In this document: one piece after another, positions 33,949-47,200 of the stretch
How positions within the stretch are numbered: the first letter of the stretch is position 1
Layout of the letters: the number at the start of each line of letters is the position of its first letter
NCBI GenBank assembly: GCA_021521415.1
Contig: JAIQDT010000001.1
Span: forward strand, 4,216,001 to 4,280,000
Origin: Bidens hawaiensis
Taxonomy: Eukaryota > Streptophyta > Magnoliopsida > Asterales > Asteraceae
Direction of reading: 5' to 3'
Length of the DNA stretch: 64,000 nucleotides
The notes under the pieces: generated by a model
Seen by the model: the letters and a program-made list of their open reading frames with translations, nothing else
Database searches by the model: none
Told to the model about the DNA's origin: nothing
Made by a program: the position numbers and the translations under genes

Positions 33949-34463
33949 TGTTTGAACCCGATGTCTCGTATCAATAACAATAACCACCAACAGATCTCAG
34001 ATCTGTGTTTATACTATTAATACGATTAAGAATCTAGCTCATAATTAACATTGATTCAGTGTTATATATGTATATCTATTATCAATATATTATCTGTATA
34101 ATATTAGGTGAAGCTTGAGAGAGAGAGTTTGGACTACAATTCGTTAATTAACTCTCAAAATCTCTGATAAATTGTGAACAGGAGTTCACTATATATAGAA
34201 GGTGATCTGGTTCGCTAACATCCCCTAGCGAACCAGCCTCTCCTTCGTTACATACATTAACATAGCGAAACACCCCTTGATTCATTAACATCCCCTAACG
34301 AATCAGGAGGGAATACATTTAATGTCTAGTTCGCAAACATCCCCTAGCGAACTAGACTATAACTTAACGGACTAGCTATTAAATAAACTAATTATTACAT
34401 TAATTAATAAACAAACGTTAACGATAAATACAAAGACTCTAGACGCAAAACCGTGCACTAACA
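33949..34463 (-). repeat. Element B 3' LTR
   Basis: Plus strand TGTTTGAACCC to GTGCACTAACA. Carries three successive hairpins at 34209-34370 with arms such as CTGGTTCGCTA / TAGCGAACCAG around the constant loop ACATCCCC. CACTATATATAG on the plus strand is itself palindromic and is the likely promoter TATA. Confidence 0.95.
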
Positions 34464-34483
34464 GACACCCCCTCGTCTTGAGC
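34464..34483 (-). promoter_or_regulatory. Element B polypurine tract
   Basis: Minus strand CAAGACGAGGGGGTGTC adjoining the LTR start TGTTAGTGCACGG. Confidence 0.88.
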
Positions 34484-34566
34484 TCTTTGTCTTTAACTTA
34501 TTTGAAGCGCTTTGACTGCCGGTCTCTGCAACTATGAATTCCATGTTCATGACACATACGAACGAC

Positions 34567-37532
34567 TCATTGGGATTGCATAGCCAGGTCGTAATCTTCT
34601 CGGCGCTCGATCAAAATCTGCTTCCTGTGTAGCACATCATTGTCTGTCTCTGATAAATTAACCAACCACATCGGGTCGATTATATTAATGAGTTCAATCT
34701 TCAGTCCACTTCCAAGAACAATGACAGCCTCGCCAGTACGATTGTCATAGTACCAGCGGTTGAAAGAGAGATGCATATGTTTAGGCATCGTCTTAACAGG
34801 AACCTTTTTCATCGTCTTTGGTGGCCTCACTTTCAAGACAAGTTTCTTCCAGCCGGTCCTTGGATCAATCTCGTCAATGCGCTTATGTCTTGGGACCTGG
34901 GGCTTGAAGAATTTGAAGCCATGATTGACCTCGAACAGTAAGTCTTGGTGAAACCACTCAGCTATTCGGTAACCCCCACGATTGATAAATGGACGTCTCG
35001 CGAGGGTACGAATATCCCACCGCGGTAATGTCAGAACATCCATTATCTTCTCGTAATACTGGACACCCTTTTCCCACTTGACTATACATACTTTAAGGTC
35101 AGAATCATAGAGCCAGGAAACAATATCACCATGTACCTTAGAAACGGTCTTGAAGGTGGTCACTTGATTTGCTTTAACCCAAGCTGCAGCTGTGTCTTTG
35201 CGTTCTTGGTCAACAATGTGATATGCCTTAATAATCTTACCCACGGCTTTAAACCTGAACCAACTCTTAATCTCATCAACAGTCGGATCATAAGGATTAG
35301 CAGTATAAAAACTTTTTCCTTTAGACTTCACTTCAAGACAATCCTCAGCTTCTTTAATTATTTCTTCATGAAATACCGGAGCACCTTGATCAACGTTTGC
35401 GTGTTGATACAAGTCCGGGTACTCTTCAGCAGTCACATCCTCCATCTCTACATCCTCGTTCTCATAAATAAAATCCGTATTCATCTGAATTGACGGATCA
35501 ACTTCCAAACCCTCCTCATTCTCTACCTCAACATCGGGCTCAGCTTCTAAAGCATTTAGCTGATCGTCATTCAGCTCAAGCAAAATCAAAATCTGCTCCT
35601 GTGTCAAGGATCTAACCACAAACTCACCAACCTTTATCTCATCTCGGTTTACCACACTACGAACCACCCCCGAATCATCCAAAAATATCACAGTATTAGC
35701 CCCAACCATCTCAATTGGCTTGACGGTAGTAGAATCATGATACACAACTATCTGCTTGCTCGAATCATCACCGCCACTAACACCAGCACCAGAGGATGAA
35801 CCGTGCGATTGTTTAGGCTCACCTCCTGCACCAGATTCATCAGGATCATCATCGTCATTCTTGAATTTCTTGAGGGCATCTTCTTTACAAGTTAATTGTA
35901 AAATCAACTCTTCTTGTTCCTTTAATTTCACCCCCTGAGACTCAACAATCGTACGCAACGACTTAGTCTCCTTCTGACAGAAAGAAATATAACTCATCAT
36001 TCGTCGTTGATTCTCCATGAGTCGTTCCTGGTTCTGACGGTCAGCTGCCATTTGATTTTCATAGAGGTGGAGAAGATTCAACAGCATTTCAGTTTGACGA
36101 CCTGGTGGCCAGTTGTATACGGACGGGTGAACAGGTTGAACAGGTCCTAGAGGCCGAGTAATTCTCATAAATGAGACATCACTAGGAGGAGAGAATTAGT
36201 TGTTGGCGGAGGAGGAGGTCTCATTGATGTAGTAGGAGATACTGTAGACAATGCAGCAGGAGGTCTCGATATCTCGGTTAACGCCATTTGAGGAATAAGA
36301 CCGAGCCTCTCGTGTGACACCAACGTCGTCGTCAACGTAAGCATCGGAGTGCTAGTAGTGGGCGGCACTGCCGAGCGTTGAGGAGTTGATTGACGTGGTG
36401 GTGGGACTTCAATAACCACCCCAACTCCTTCAGACACACGTCTCTTTTTCGATGGCTCACCAGTTGCCACCGCTTTCCCTTTTCGTTTTCTTTCTAGTAG
36501 AGCTTTAATGGTGGCAGCTAACGCAACATCGACTGCATCTTGTTGTTCTTTAAGAGCTGTTTCACCAGCTCCACCAGTATCATCATTCCCATCATCATCT
36601 CCACAATCATTGTTCCCACCTTCTCCCCCTTCACGCTCAGAATCCGAATCATCGTGGATCCAACGCTCATTAGGAGGACATACATAATTCGGATTGATTA
36701 TATGACCAATCATCTGTTTATCCTGTGGTTTCTCCTTTCTATAAATTAACATACGATGAACGGTATCAGCAGTCATGTGTTCTTGATGAAGTACATCATT
36801 CACTCTTGTATGATCGATATCCAAATTCGGAATCAATTCTTGAATAATAAGCTGTAGGAAACGATGGTACATCAAGAATTTCTTCGACTAAAGAGTTTGC
36901 TGAACCAGTTCCTTCAAATGATCAAATACTAACTCTGAATAATTATACGGCTTGTTCAGAATCAAGGCAACAAAGGCCGACTGCAAACTCAGTCTACACT
37001 CATCAAAACCACCCCGACGACCACTCATACAATGAAGTAAAACGTGTAGCAGATACTTGTATTGTGCACACACCCCATTCTTATTCAACATGGACTTAAG
37101 AATATTTCCATTATAGTGAAAATGGGTGAATAGTTCTCTAACTAATGACCTGTCAAATTCACTTGGGTAATCGTCATTATCATCGAATTGAAGTACTCGG
37201 CGAATCACTGCAACATCAATTGTAGATGGAATTTGATTGATTGTAGCCCTGATGATCTGATTTTCTTCAACATATGCAGCCGTGTTCCAAAATTGTCTGA
37301 TAATACTAAGATACACCTTTGGTCTAGCAATGATAGCATAGTGTATCTTTGATCGTCGTAAGAAAGTCAACAAATGTCCAAATGCTTCCAAATCAGGTAC
37401 ATCTTGATCAACATAAGCACAAATGTTGTGCTTTTTATCAAACGACAATAAGATCACTTCAGCTTGTTGATCTTGTTGATCCTGTGAAGGTTGTTCGGGT
37501 GGTGGTTGATTTTGTTGTTCTTGATCAACCAT
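34567..37532 (-). pseudogene. Element B accessory ORF, about 989 codons, two lesions
   Basis: Best copy of the aORF. ATG at 37532, six bases after a predicted splice acceptor. The N-terminus is Gln/Pro-rich. Domain 1 (about residues 30-215) has KIHYAIIARPKVYLSIIRQF, VIRRVLQFDD and HVLLHCMSGRRGGFDECR. One TAG at 36888 interrupts it, then MYHRFLQLIIQELIPN and NERWIHDDSDSE. The middle has an Asp/Glu run, a basic cluster GEPSKKRR (possible nuclear signal) and a coiled coil (ENQMAADRQNQERL...). A frameshift near 36170-36190 separates 36165-36875 from 34567-36168. The C-terminal domain (SWLYDSDLKVCIVKW, GFKFFKP, DEIDPRTGWKKLVL, RWYYDNRTGEAVIV, DPMWLVNLSETDND) is open. I recognise no enzymatic motif, signal peptide or membrane segment. 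Function unknown. Confidence 0.85.
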
Positions 37533-37538
37533 GTTTTA

Positions 37539-38429
37539 CTGCATAAAGAAAATCAAATATGAGAAGAGATATCAAAATATATCAACATATCTATAGATGG
37601 TGTATATACGTAATCAAAGAATATGTATAATTAATATATTTACGCGTATTAGATGTTTTAAATTCTTTAATTAAATTAATTGAATATTGAAATTAAGTTA
37701 ATTAATAAATGTCATCCGTTGGGAATCACACTGATTCGTTACAATAAGATAACGAATCAGGCGATTCGCTATCAAGTAAATACTTTAACGAACTGAACAT
37801 TGCGAATTACTATTTAATTTTGACGAACTAAACTCTAGTTCGTTATATTTTAAGCGAATCCATATCTGATTCGTGTAACATCTTATTCGCTTAGCTAGTT
37901 CGTATACGATCTTAACGAATTGGACACGAAACAGTCCCAATTCGCTAAGATTAACGAATGGTCAAGATAATTAAGACTTGTTCTTTGACCACCTTGGTCA
38001 AAGTCAAAATTAAGATGAACAACAATAGTCAACAGTATAATCACAGATCCAATTAGGCCATAACTATCGTCGAATCATCAAAATAATGATCTCATTGAAC
38101 TCGGAATTCTACTCGTAAACTAAGATGGATGAGATTGAGACTCAACATCACGAGATACTTAGGTTAAACGAACAGACCATAAACACCGAAAAAAAAACAG
38201 ATACATAATTAACCCAGCAAACAACAATCAAATGATGATTAAAGTCCACCAAGGGTATCGGAATGACATTCCGATCACAATGATATCTAAATTAACAAGT
38301 TTGTCAATACAAATTAAACATAAATGGGGTTTATAAGCTCACAAATCCTTAAACCCTTAAAAGTTCATAATTTAACTATCAAAACTTAACCATTTTTGAT
38401 GAAAATTAGATCGCCATAAACATCTTTAC
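37539..38429 (-). other. Predicted leader intron of the element B accessory ORF
   Basis: Minus strand donor CCTAAG^GTAAAG (GT at 38429-38428). Acceptor TTTGATTTTCTTTATGCAG^ (AG at 37540-37539), a good pyrimidine-rich plant 3' site. 891 bp. The ATG of the aORF follows six bases after the acceptor. The intron body contains AACGAAT / ATTCGTT words at 37720-37960. Predicted from sequence only. Confidence 0.6.
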
Positions 38430-38669
38430 CTTAGGAATCTAAAGATATCTTAGAAATGTCAAATGTGAAGGTTGAAATTTCAGAGAAAAATTTGAATAAG
38501 GTTACTTTAAGGTGAAGGAAGAAGGTGAACAGTGGAGAACTGTTCGTTTTTCTTGTCTTTTATAACCTTGCACGCAACCCGAGGTACAGCTGGCACGAAG
38601 TAGGCAATTCGTTTCAATTAACGTTAGCGAATTAGCCCATTCGTTAATTAATTCATTAACTTAGGTTAA
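38369..38669 (-). repeat. Duplicated promoter-leader block, copy 1
   Basis: A 301-bp block containing the TATA box, leader and splice donor of the aORF. Almost identical to 39025-39326; I see only a handful of differences. Confidence 0.9.
38557..38565 (-). promoter_or_regulatory. TATA box of the element B accessory ORF
   Basis: Minus strand GGTTATAAAAGAC, followed by a C/T-rich leader (CAGTTCTCCACTGTTCACC) and, 128 bp on, the leader splice donor. This is a textbook plant core-promoter spacing. A second copy lies in the duplicated block at 39214-39222. Confidence 0.6.
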
Positions 38670-39024
38670 CGAATCACTTCCTGATTCGTTACATTAAATT
38701 AGCGAATCAAGATATGATTCGTGGCGTGATTCGTTAAATATGCATAACGAATGGATGATTCGTTACAGAGTGCGGAAGCGAATTAGGTGAGCGAACCAAA
38801 AGTTAGTTCGCCAATGAATCACCTAATTCGTTATCCATAAATAATGAATAAGATTCTAATTAAAAAATCTTTTATTTAATTTTAAATTAAATAATTAAAT
38901 GAATTAAATAATTAAATAAAATAAATAAATTAAGTTATCGAGAATCTTTTTATCCCGACAACTAAATACCTTAAAAACGTTTCAGTTTTACGAAACATAA
39001 CTTAAAATATTTTGAAAAGAAAAA

Positions 39025-39326
39025 AATTTAACTATCAAAACTTAACCATTTTTGACGAAAATTAGATCGCCATAAACATCTTTACCTTAGGAATCTAAAG
39101 ATATCTTAGAAATGTCAAAATGTGAAGGTTGAAATTTCAGAGAAAAATTTGAATAAGGTTACTTTAAGGTGAAGGAAGAAGGTGAACAGTGGAGAACTGT
39201 TCGTTTTTCTTGTCTTTTATAACCTTGCACGCAACCCGAGGTACAGCTGGCACGAAGTAGGCAATTCGTTTCAATTAACGTTAGCGAATTAGCCCATTCG
39301 TTAATTAATTCGTTTACTTAGGTTAA
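39025..39326 (-). repeat. Duplicated promoter-leader block, copy 2
   Basis: Direct copy of 38369-38669, about 355 bp further from the aORF. It retains the TATA box (39214-39222) and the splice donor (39085-39084). The sequence between the copies has AACGAAT words and A/T-rich DNA. Confidence 0.9.
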
Positions 39327-40857
39327 ATGATTGGAAATTTGTAAAAAAAAAAAATAAAGAATGTATTTACAAAATAATATCCGAATCATAAAAATAGACA
39401 ATATTTTGTGTTTTTCAATGATTTATCAAACGAAATATATTTTTGTATTTTTGTCGAGTTTGAGCAGAGAATCATATTGACCAAATTTCCCTTCCATCAT
39501 AGTTTTATATTTCAGCGATATTATGACTGGCGATAAGTCGGTCATTGGTATTGTTATCCACATAAATCTAATAACACACATTCAAGTATTTTTGTGATAT
39601 GATTAATTTGTTCAATTAAAGCACAGAATATCAGAAACTATCAGCCTCTAATCTGGGTTCAAGCTTAATTTGATTTTTTTGCCAAATCACCCCAACTTGA
39701 CTTAAACCATTATATTGTTGATCAAAATTTTTAATACCAAATTTGAAATTTTAAACAATGCATCAAGTTTCCTTTACTGTGAGTGAGTATGCACGAGTCC
39801 ATCTGTCGGCTTACATACATTGTATCCCCTGGGGTCCGTTTCTTATTGGTATTAAGACGCACGCAAGGGAGGAACAATTGTATGACTAACAGCGGATTTT
39901 GATCAAGTCAGTAATTTAAATTGTACGAAGTACAGCGGTGATCAAGTTTAATGACTTTGGGTTTGCTTCTTGAAAGCGAGTGAAATATTCATGCTTATGA
40001 ATACCCTGATAATTAAGACGCATAAAGGCTCACAATGTGCAGAATCCTAACGCTTGTTATTTGCTTTATTTTATTTTTGGGTGATCAACAAATATAAGGC
40101 TTGAGTATGACTGGTTATTACATTTCTTCCATCCTCACCGAGACTTTTGCTAGAGACTAACACCTCTTTCAATTTGGCGTTTCTTTATGTTTATATCACA
40201 TATTTTACTCTACTGTGTTGTTTTAAGACCTACCAATGCACCAATGCAATTAAGCACACAGTCTTTTAAGCTTACTTTTTGCTGGATTTGGGGTCAAGAT
40301 AATCAATGTACTATCATGTTCTCTTTTTGCTTCAAAAACTCAAAATTTTGAGGAGCATAAAATAAAGAAAATATAAATTTAATCGCCCTAGTTAACTTAA
40401 GTTTATAAATAAATGGCTAACCATCAATTCACAAGTGAATAATAGGACCAAGACATGCAAGCATGCTTCACAATATTAAATAACTGACATAATTTTCAGC
40501 GAGAAAATAATCTAAAAAACGCCTGCAAAAATCTTTTTGGTTTTTCTCTATACAAACCTTAAAAACACAATATTTTTGTCTTTTTCAATTTTCTTATAAA
40601 CAAAAAAAACTTCACAATCTTTTTGGATTTTCGGATTTTTCTGTACAAAACATAAATCACATTCTTTTTGGTTTTTCAAAATTTTAAAATGTTTTTGGTT
40701 TTTCTAAATATTTAAAAGAAAAAACATTAAAGAACATAAATCACAATATTTTTGAATATTGAAATTTTTTTAATTTTTTTGGATTTTACCTATACAAACG
40801 AAAAACACACTCTTTTTGTATATTCTAGATTTTCACCCCCTAAAACCAAAATAAATT
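39327..40857 (-). other. Element B spacer after pol
   Basis: Non-coding. Bases 39460-39600 match the C flank of the B insertion. GGGGTCCGTTTCTTATTGGTAT near 39832-39855 is shared with C (49323-49345). One double-hairpin module at 40405-40515. Bases 40530-40850 are runs of TTTTTGG-type sequence. Confidence 0.7.
40405..40515 (-). ncRNA. Double-hairpin module, element B
   Basis: Plus-strand reading: ATGGCTAACC, hairpin 2 ATTCAC-AA-GTGAAT (40427-40440), AGGACCAAG, hairpin 1 CATGC-AA-GCATG (40454-40465), then ACTGACATAATTTTCAGCG. Same order as in A, C and E on the coding strand, with different stem sequences. Confidence 0.6.
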
Positions 40858-43800
40858 TTAAAAGAAAAATACGACAGAAAATAAATATAGTCCTCCTTGT
40901 TTAAGGATATCAGCGAGGGTCTTCAATCCGTTTAAATCAAGCAAAAATTTAAAACGCGTTTTGTTAAAAGCTTTAGTAAACAGATCGGCTTTCTGAAAGT
41001 CAGTATGTACTTTCTCAAGGTCAATCAACTTCTTCTCAAAGCAATCCCGTATAAAGTGATATCGAATTTCAATATGTTTTGTTTTCGAATGTTGTACGGG
41101 ATTCTTTGTGATAGAAATTGCAGCATAATTATCAATCAAAATAGGAGTAGTAAGAAACTTCAAACCATAGTCGCGAAGATGTTGTTGTATCCACAATCCC
41201 TGGGAACAGCAACTCGAGGCTGCAACATACTCAGCTTCGGCGGTTGAAGTGGAGACCGTTGTCTGCTTCTTACACTGCCATGAAACAAGCCGGTTTCCTA
41301 AAAATTGACATCCTGCAGTAGTAGACTTGAAATTGATCTTGCATCCTCCATAATCTGAGTCTGAGTAGGCAGTAAGATCGAAAGTATCATCCTTGGGGTA
41401 CCACAACCCGATGTCTGGATTTCCCCCCAAATACTGAAGAATTCTCTTGACTGCAGCTAAGTGAGTCACTCGTGGACTTGCTTGATACCTAGCATAAAGA
41501 CAAACAGCAAACATAATATCAGGGCGAGAAGCCGTTAAATACATTAAAGAACCGATCATGGCACGATAGAGGGTAGGATCAACGGAATCCTCCAATTCAT
41601 CCGGTGATAAATTGTGCCCTACTGGAAGAGGAGTAGAAGGGATTTTTCCGGCAGAAATCTTGAATCGGCTCAAGATGTCGTTCACATACTTAGTCTGGTG
41701 AATAAAAATTCCGTGAGCAGACTGGGGAACCTGCAACCCTAAAAAGAAATTCATCTCTCCCATCGAGCTCATCTCGAACTTTGTTTGCATGGACTTCTCG
41801 AACTCCTTACACAATATGTCGTTTGTAGACCCAAAAATAATATCGTCGACATAAATCTGGACTAGGAGAAGATCGTCACCAACAGTTTTATGAAATAAAG
41901 TGATGTCGACAGTCCCTCGTTTGAAGCCATTATCAGTCAGATGGTCGGCGAGCTTGCCATACCAAGCTCTCAGGGCTTGATGTAGACCACACAGGGCCTT
42001 GTTTAATCGGTAAACACGGTCCGGATAATCAAGATCTTCAAAACCAGGTGGCTGTAAAACAAACACTTCCTCGTGTAATTCACCAATGAGAAAAGCACTT
42101 TTAACATCCATTTGATAGACCTTGATATTCATATAAGCTGCATATGCCAGGAAGATTCGAATCGACTCTAATCTTGCAACTGGAGCATATACCTCTGTGT
42201 AATCAATACCCTCTTGCTGATGAAAACCTTGCACCACTAAACTTGCCTTGTTTCTCACAATTACCCCACGATCATCCTTCTTACACTTATATACCCACTT
42301 AGTTGGAATGGCTTTCTTGACTCTAGCAGGTTTGTCTATTAAGTCCCAAACGTGCAAATTGCTGTAATTCTTCTTACATAGCTTCTACCCAAGAAGGATC
42401 TTCAAGTGCCTTACGAGCTGTCGTTGGCTCAACTTGAGATAGAAAGCAAGAGAATTTAGCAAGATTTACAATTCCCGAAGAATGTAAGTTAGTGTAAGCA
42501 CACAATATGTTATTATCATTTGACGAAGCAACTTGATGACGTGTACGAACGCCCACATCAAGTTCTCCAATGATGTTTTCTTGTGGATGATATCCATGAA
42601 TCCGAAGATTGGGATTCTCAGGAACAACAACATTATCAAATAAGTTAGTGTAATGTTCACCTAACTCGGGAGATGAAACATTATCACTGTCAAGATCAAT
42701 AACTTGATCTTCAGCTTGATCATTATAAGAAGAAGTAGAAACATTATCAACAGCAACTGGAGAAACAACTTGAGGTTCTTCAGTTGGAACATCTGGTTGA
42801 GCTTCAACATCATTAGAACTTGAAAATCTTGGACTGGTCAAATGATCTTCAAAGTATGCTCGAACCAGATCTTCGTCAATGTGTTCAGTCGAAGGAGTAA
42901 ATGAATTAAATAAACTATCGTAGTCAAACATCCAGTCTGGACCTTTCCCTTGAGGAGGAGTTGTGTACTTTTGACAGTCCACATGGTACCATTCTTCAAA
43001 ACAACTAGATGTGAAATTAAAAACCCTTTTCTTTGGAGATGCATATCCCAAAAAATACCCTTCGATAGCTTTTTCTTCAAATTTACCCGAATCCTTCTTC
43101 AACATTGTACACGGACACCCAAATGGTACCAGGTACTTTAAATTAGGTTTTCTATTATTTAAGAGCTCGTAGCTTGTCTTCTTGAGTCGTTTCACAGTTA
43201 GAACTCGATTAAGCGTATAACAAGCTGTATTCACTGGCTCATTCCAGAATTGGACAGGAAGCTTAGAATCAGCGAGCATTATGCGTGCAGCTTCAATCAG
43301 AGTTCTATTTTTCCATTCAGCAACACCGTTTTGTTGAGGTACATAAGGTGCACTATATTCTCGGTGAATTCCCTTTTGAATACAAAAGAAATCCAATATA
43401 GTATTTTTGAATTCAGTACCATTATCACTTCGGATTCTCCTCACCTTTTGTTTATACAGTGATTCGATCTTAGTAATAAGGTTTTGTACCAAAACCAGTG
43501 TTTGATCCTTCGAACTCATAAATAACACCCAAGCGTATCTTGAATAATCATCAGTTACTACAAGACAATACCAATCCCCAGAAATACTCGCACGATTCAC
43601 CGAACCAAACAAATCCATATGAAGTCGTTCAAGAGGAGTATCAATGGAATTCAATAACTTAGAGGGATGTGTCTTCTTCTTCTGCTTGCCCTTTTTGCAT
43701 GCAACACAATGATCGGATAACTTAAAATTCTTTAACGAGACACCCTCAACTAAGTCATTTGCCATTAAATAATTCATCTTTCTGACATGTATGTGACCCA

Positions 43801-43933
43801 TTCTACGATGCCATAGAATCGAGTCTTTCTCGGTTGCTTTCGAGACAAAACATGTTTCGATCGATGTGGATACCTTAGAACTCATATTTAAGACATAAAT
43901 ATCATTTGATCGTGGTGATCGCATGACAACCAT
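40858..43933 (-). pseudogene. Element B pol: integrase, RT, RNase H
   Basis: Integrase part 43933-42374 (519 codons): HRRMGHIHVRKMNYL and CVACKKGK form the zinc-binding domain. The catalytic triad lies in VVTDDYSRY, RSDNGTEFKN and NGVAEWKNRT, the last with Trp where Arg is usual. RT/RNase H part 42357-40858: [13 protein letters not shown] (Asn to Ile), YVDDIIFG at residues 169-176, AYSDSDYGG, TAEAEYVAA and a C-terminus DLFTKAFNKTRF. The two parts are separated only by a TAA replacing a Gln codon at 42376-42374 and a 1-base frameshift just after it. Upstream, TAG near 43938 and another stop near 44027 separate pol from the protease. Confidence 0.93.
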
Positions 43934-43936
43934 GTC

Positions 43937-44253
43937 CTAGGGAATAACATAACTCGGTTTCAAGATAAGACATTCTTTGTCAGTAAATATCGTAGTGTAC
44001 TTTTTATCACAAATCTGCGATACACTCATAAGTTATGATCAACTTTGTCGCAATAATTCACTTTCTCAAACGTAATGTGACCATTTGAAACTTCACCCTC
44101 TTGTGTGATCATGCCCCTAGAATTCCCAGCAAATGCTACACAACCCCCTTCAATATTTCTTACGTTTGTTAATAGGTCGAGATTCCCAGTGATATGACGA
44201 GAACCTCCGCTATCAATGATCCAGTTTTCACCAGAGATTGTCTTGGATGAACC
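43937..44253 (-). pseudogene. Element B protease region
   Basis: Follows the gag stop by about 20 bp. Reads GENWIIDSGGSRHITGNLDL, a Copia aspartic protease core (DSG present), then CVAFAGNSRG and ICDKKYTTIF. A frameshift around 44030 and a stop near 43938 break continuity with the integrase. A 3' splice-site consensus (TTTTATTTGTGTGTAG^) ends at 44254, right before it. Confidence 0.8.
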
Positions 44254-44273
44254 CTACACACAAATAAAAGTGA

Positions 44274-47200
44274 TTAGTTCAAAAAGGCAGCCCAGGCCTC
44301 GGTCTTGGGCACCTTTTGGTTTTCTCTTTTATCATTAACTTGAACAGATTTCAACTGTTGTTCAGCCAATTGTGAATAAGTTACCGGCTTCCTAGACTTT
44401 CGTCTTAAGTAAGCTGCCTGAACAATGTTTGAATTCTTGTTCTGACATATGGGTTCAGTTGGAACGAATTTTGGTTTCACTTGACCATGTGTCTCATTGA
44501 CATGAAGAACCTTCCGAGGATTCACATTAGAGAACAAAATATGAGTATCATCCGCATACGACAAAGGTCGTTTCAAAATCTCCATTACCAATGGAATTGG
44601 TTTAGATTTGTCCTTGATAAAGGATGAAGATTCTGATAGTTCTGCTGACTACAATTCCTCACAACATGACCCTGTTGACCGCATAAGAAACAACTTCGCA
44701 TGTCTACACGATGTTTTTGCAAGGTATTTGGAATGAATGACCTAGAAGTTTGATGATGACTCACATTTTTAGTCATGCTCTTAGCAAACTCATAAGATAA
44801 TTCAGATTTCTTTTTTAAGTAAAAATCTAAATTAGAACAGTTCGAAAAACTTTTTAGTGTATCTATCCCAGTTGACTTCACAAAGTTAATTTTCCTAGCT
44901 TGTTTTAAAAGTTGTTTTGCCTTAGTCAATGGGTCAGATTGAACTGATGTTTTTGTTTGAGCATACACACGTTCAAGTTCTTGAATTTTTGAAGTTTCAT
45001 TGACAAAAACACTCTCAATAAGTTCAGGTTTGATGATACTTATTGGAATATCTTTTTATGTGAACATCGTGTCCATTCCTTTTAACTTTATAAACTCTAG
45101 CCGATGAAGACTTAGAACTCGGAGGATTAATGAAACGCATTAAGTCCTCGTCAGAAATCTTTGGTTTAACTGACTTCTTTTCCCTCACTGGTTTGGTTTT
45201 CACAGTTTCTTCCTTGTTCACTTGAGATTTGAGTGAACCATACACAGCTTCCTCAAACTCTTGAGGTTCGCAAAGAATATGATTAGAACTAGGAATGTTC
45301 TTATTCTTGTGTATTATCTCAGGTTCAAACACATCTTCAATAATCACTTTGTCAACATTTTCAACAAAGACCTTTTTACTTTCCACATGAGGTTTTTGAG
45401 GAGCAACTGGGGTTTGACAATTTCAGGTTTAACCAATTTAGGTTTTTCAGAAATCACAGAATCTTTTTGATCAAATCCTCTTCTTTTCTTGCAAAAGGAT
45501 TAATTTTATAATAATTATGGAAAGGTGGTGGAATTTCAACAAAACAAATACCTTTCTTGGAATCCTTTTGTTTTCCAGATACCTCAATGATTTCATTCAA
45601 CAGAAAAGATGAATTTCTAAATTTCCCCAATTTGTTCTTCAACTCAAGAACCTCATTCTCAAGCTCAGTTATCTTTGAACGATGTTTCAAAATCTCTTGA
45701 AATTTTTGTTCATTAATTGTCATCTTCACAGATAACTCAGCCTTGAGATCGTGGTTACTTGTCGACAATGCTTCAATCTTTTCTCGAGATCTCATTTGAG
45801 ACTCAAGTGATTGTCGATAAGTATCTTTAAGAGAAGCAATTTCTCTTATTAGACTATCATTTTGATTTTTCAATGCTTCTAACTTAGATTTGTTAGATTC
45901 ACAGTCAACACATGATGCTTTAACAGATGGAGTAGCAGAAATAGAATTACTAACCTCGTTAATCTTGGCCATGCAAGCAAACATTGATTCGGAAGGCTTG
46001 TCGCAAGAGTCGTCAGAATCAGATCCAGAATCATTATCGGAAGACATCTCACTACCAGTTGCATCTTGAAAATCTTTATGTAACCCTAACATAGCCAAAT
46101 TTGCTTGAACATCATTGCATAGTAACCGTTGTGACCAATCAGTTCCATCTGCTAACATTGCTTGTGTTGTAGAAGAAGATGATTTCTTTTCAGCATCACT
46201 TCCTCGTGAAGAAGAAGCATTTTAATTTTGATCACGAGAACCAGTGTATTCTTTCCCTGGTTTGTCACATTCCTTTGCGAAATGCCCAAATTCTTGACAA
46301 TTATAACACTTTACTTTTAATTTGTCAAAACCCAACTTCTTGTTTAGAGCTGGAAGATCTTTTCCAGTTCTCTGCATGAATCTTTTAACTTTACGGACGA
46401 TCATAGCCATGTTCCATTTTAAATCCATGATTTCTAGATCATCTGGATCTATCTGATCATAGTCCACATCTGTTAAATCAAATTGTGGTAATCTTACTAC
46501 TCACTAAGTTTTTATATGAAAACATAAAAGCCGTCAGAAAAGAAAAGTTTTGCTCAGCTTCCTTCATATTAACACTAGGTGGTGTAGCAAATGGATTTGT
46601 ATTAGTTGAACTTCCAGAATCACCCGAATTACCAGTAGAGTAGAAACAAACTTTTGGATCATTAAACATAGTTGATTCTTTTTCACTTGCAGCATGAGTA
46701 AGAAAAGCAGTGATTGGAGAGATCGTTGAACTAAGAGGCATACTTCCACCATAGAAAGCTGGATCTTGATTTTCTTTGGAGGATTTTTGACACTTAAGAT
46801 CGTATTCTCTAGCTTCGATCTTTTGTAGAAATTCAAGTGCCGTCAAATCTTCATTTACAAAATAGTCATTCTCTTTCAAAACCATTAGAAATGTTGAGTA
46901 AGAACTTGGAAGCATACTTTTAATAGTGTCAATTTTATCCCATTCAGAAATTTCCATTTTCATCTTGTCCATTTCAGCAATTAAATGACTAAATCTTGTA
47001 GTCATCTCTTCAGCTGTTTCTCCCTTCAATAGATTAAAGTTTTGAAACTGAAACTTGAGCATCACTTTCTTACTCTCAGCTCTGTTTCCCATGCTTCTCT
47101 TACGCAGATGTTGAAATAAAGACGCACATCTCTTGATACTACCAATTTGATGAAAGATATTTTCTGGTAATGCCATAGTAAGAGTAGAATAGGCTTTTAT

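Noticed and set aside
35131..35493. 120-codon ORF on the plus strand
   Set aside because: Antisense shadow of the element B accessory ORF; its composition follows from the opposite frame.
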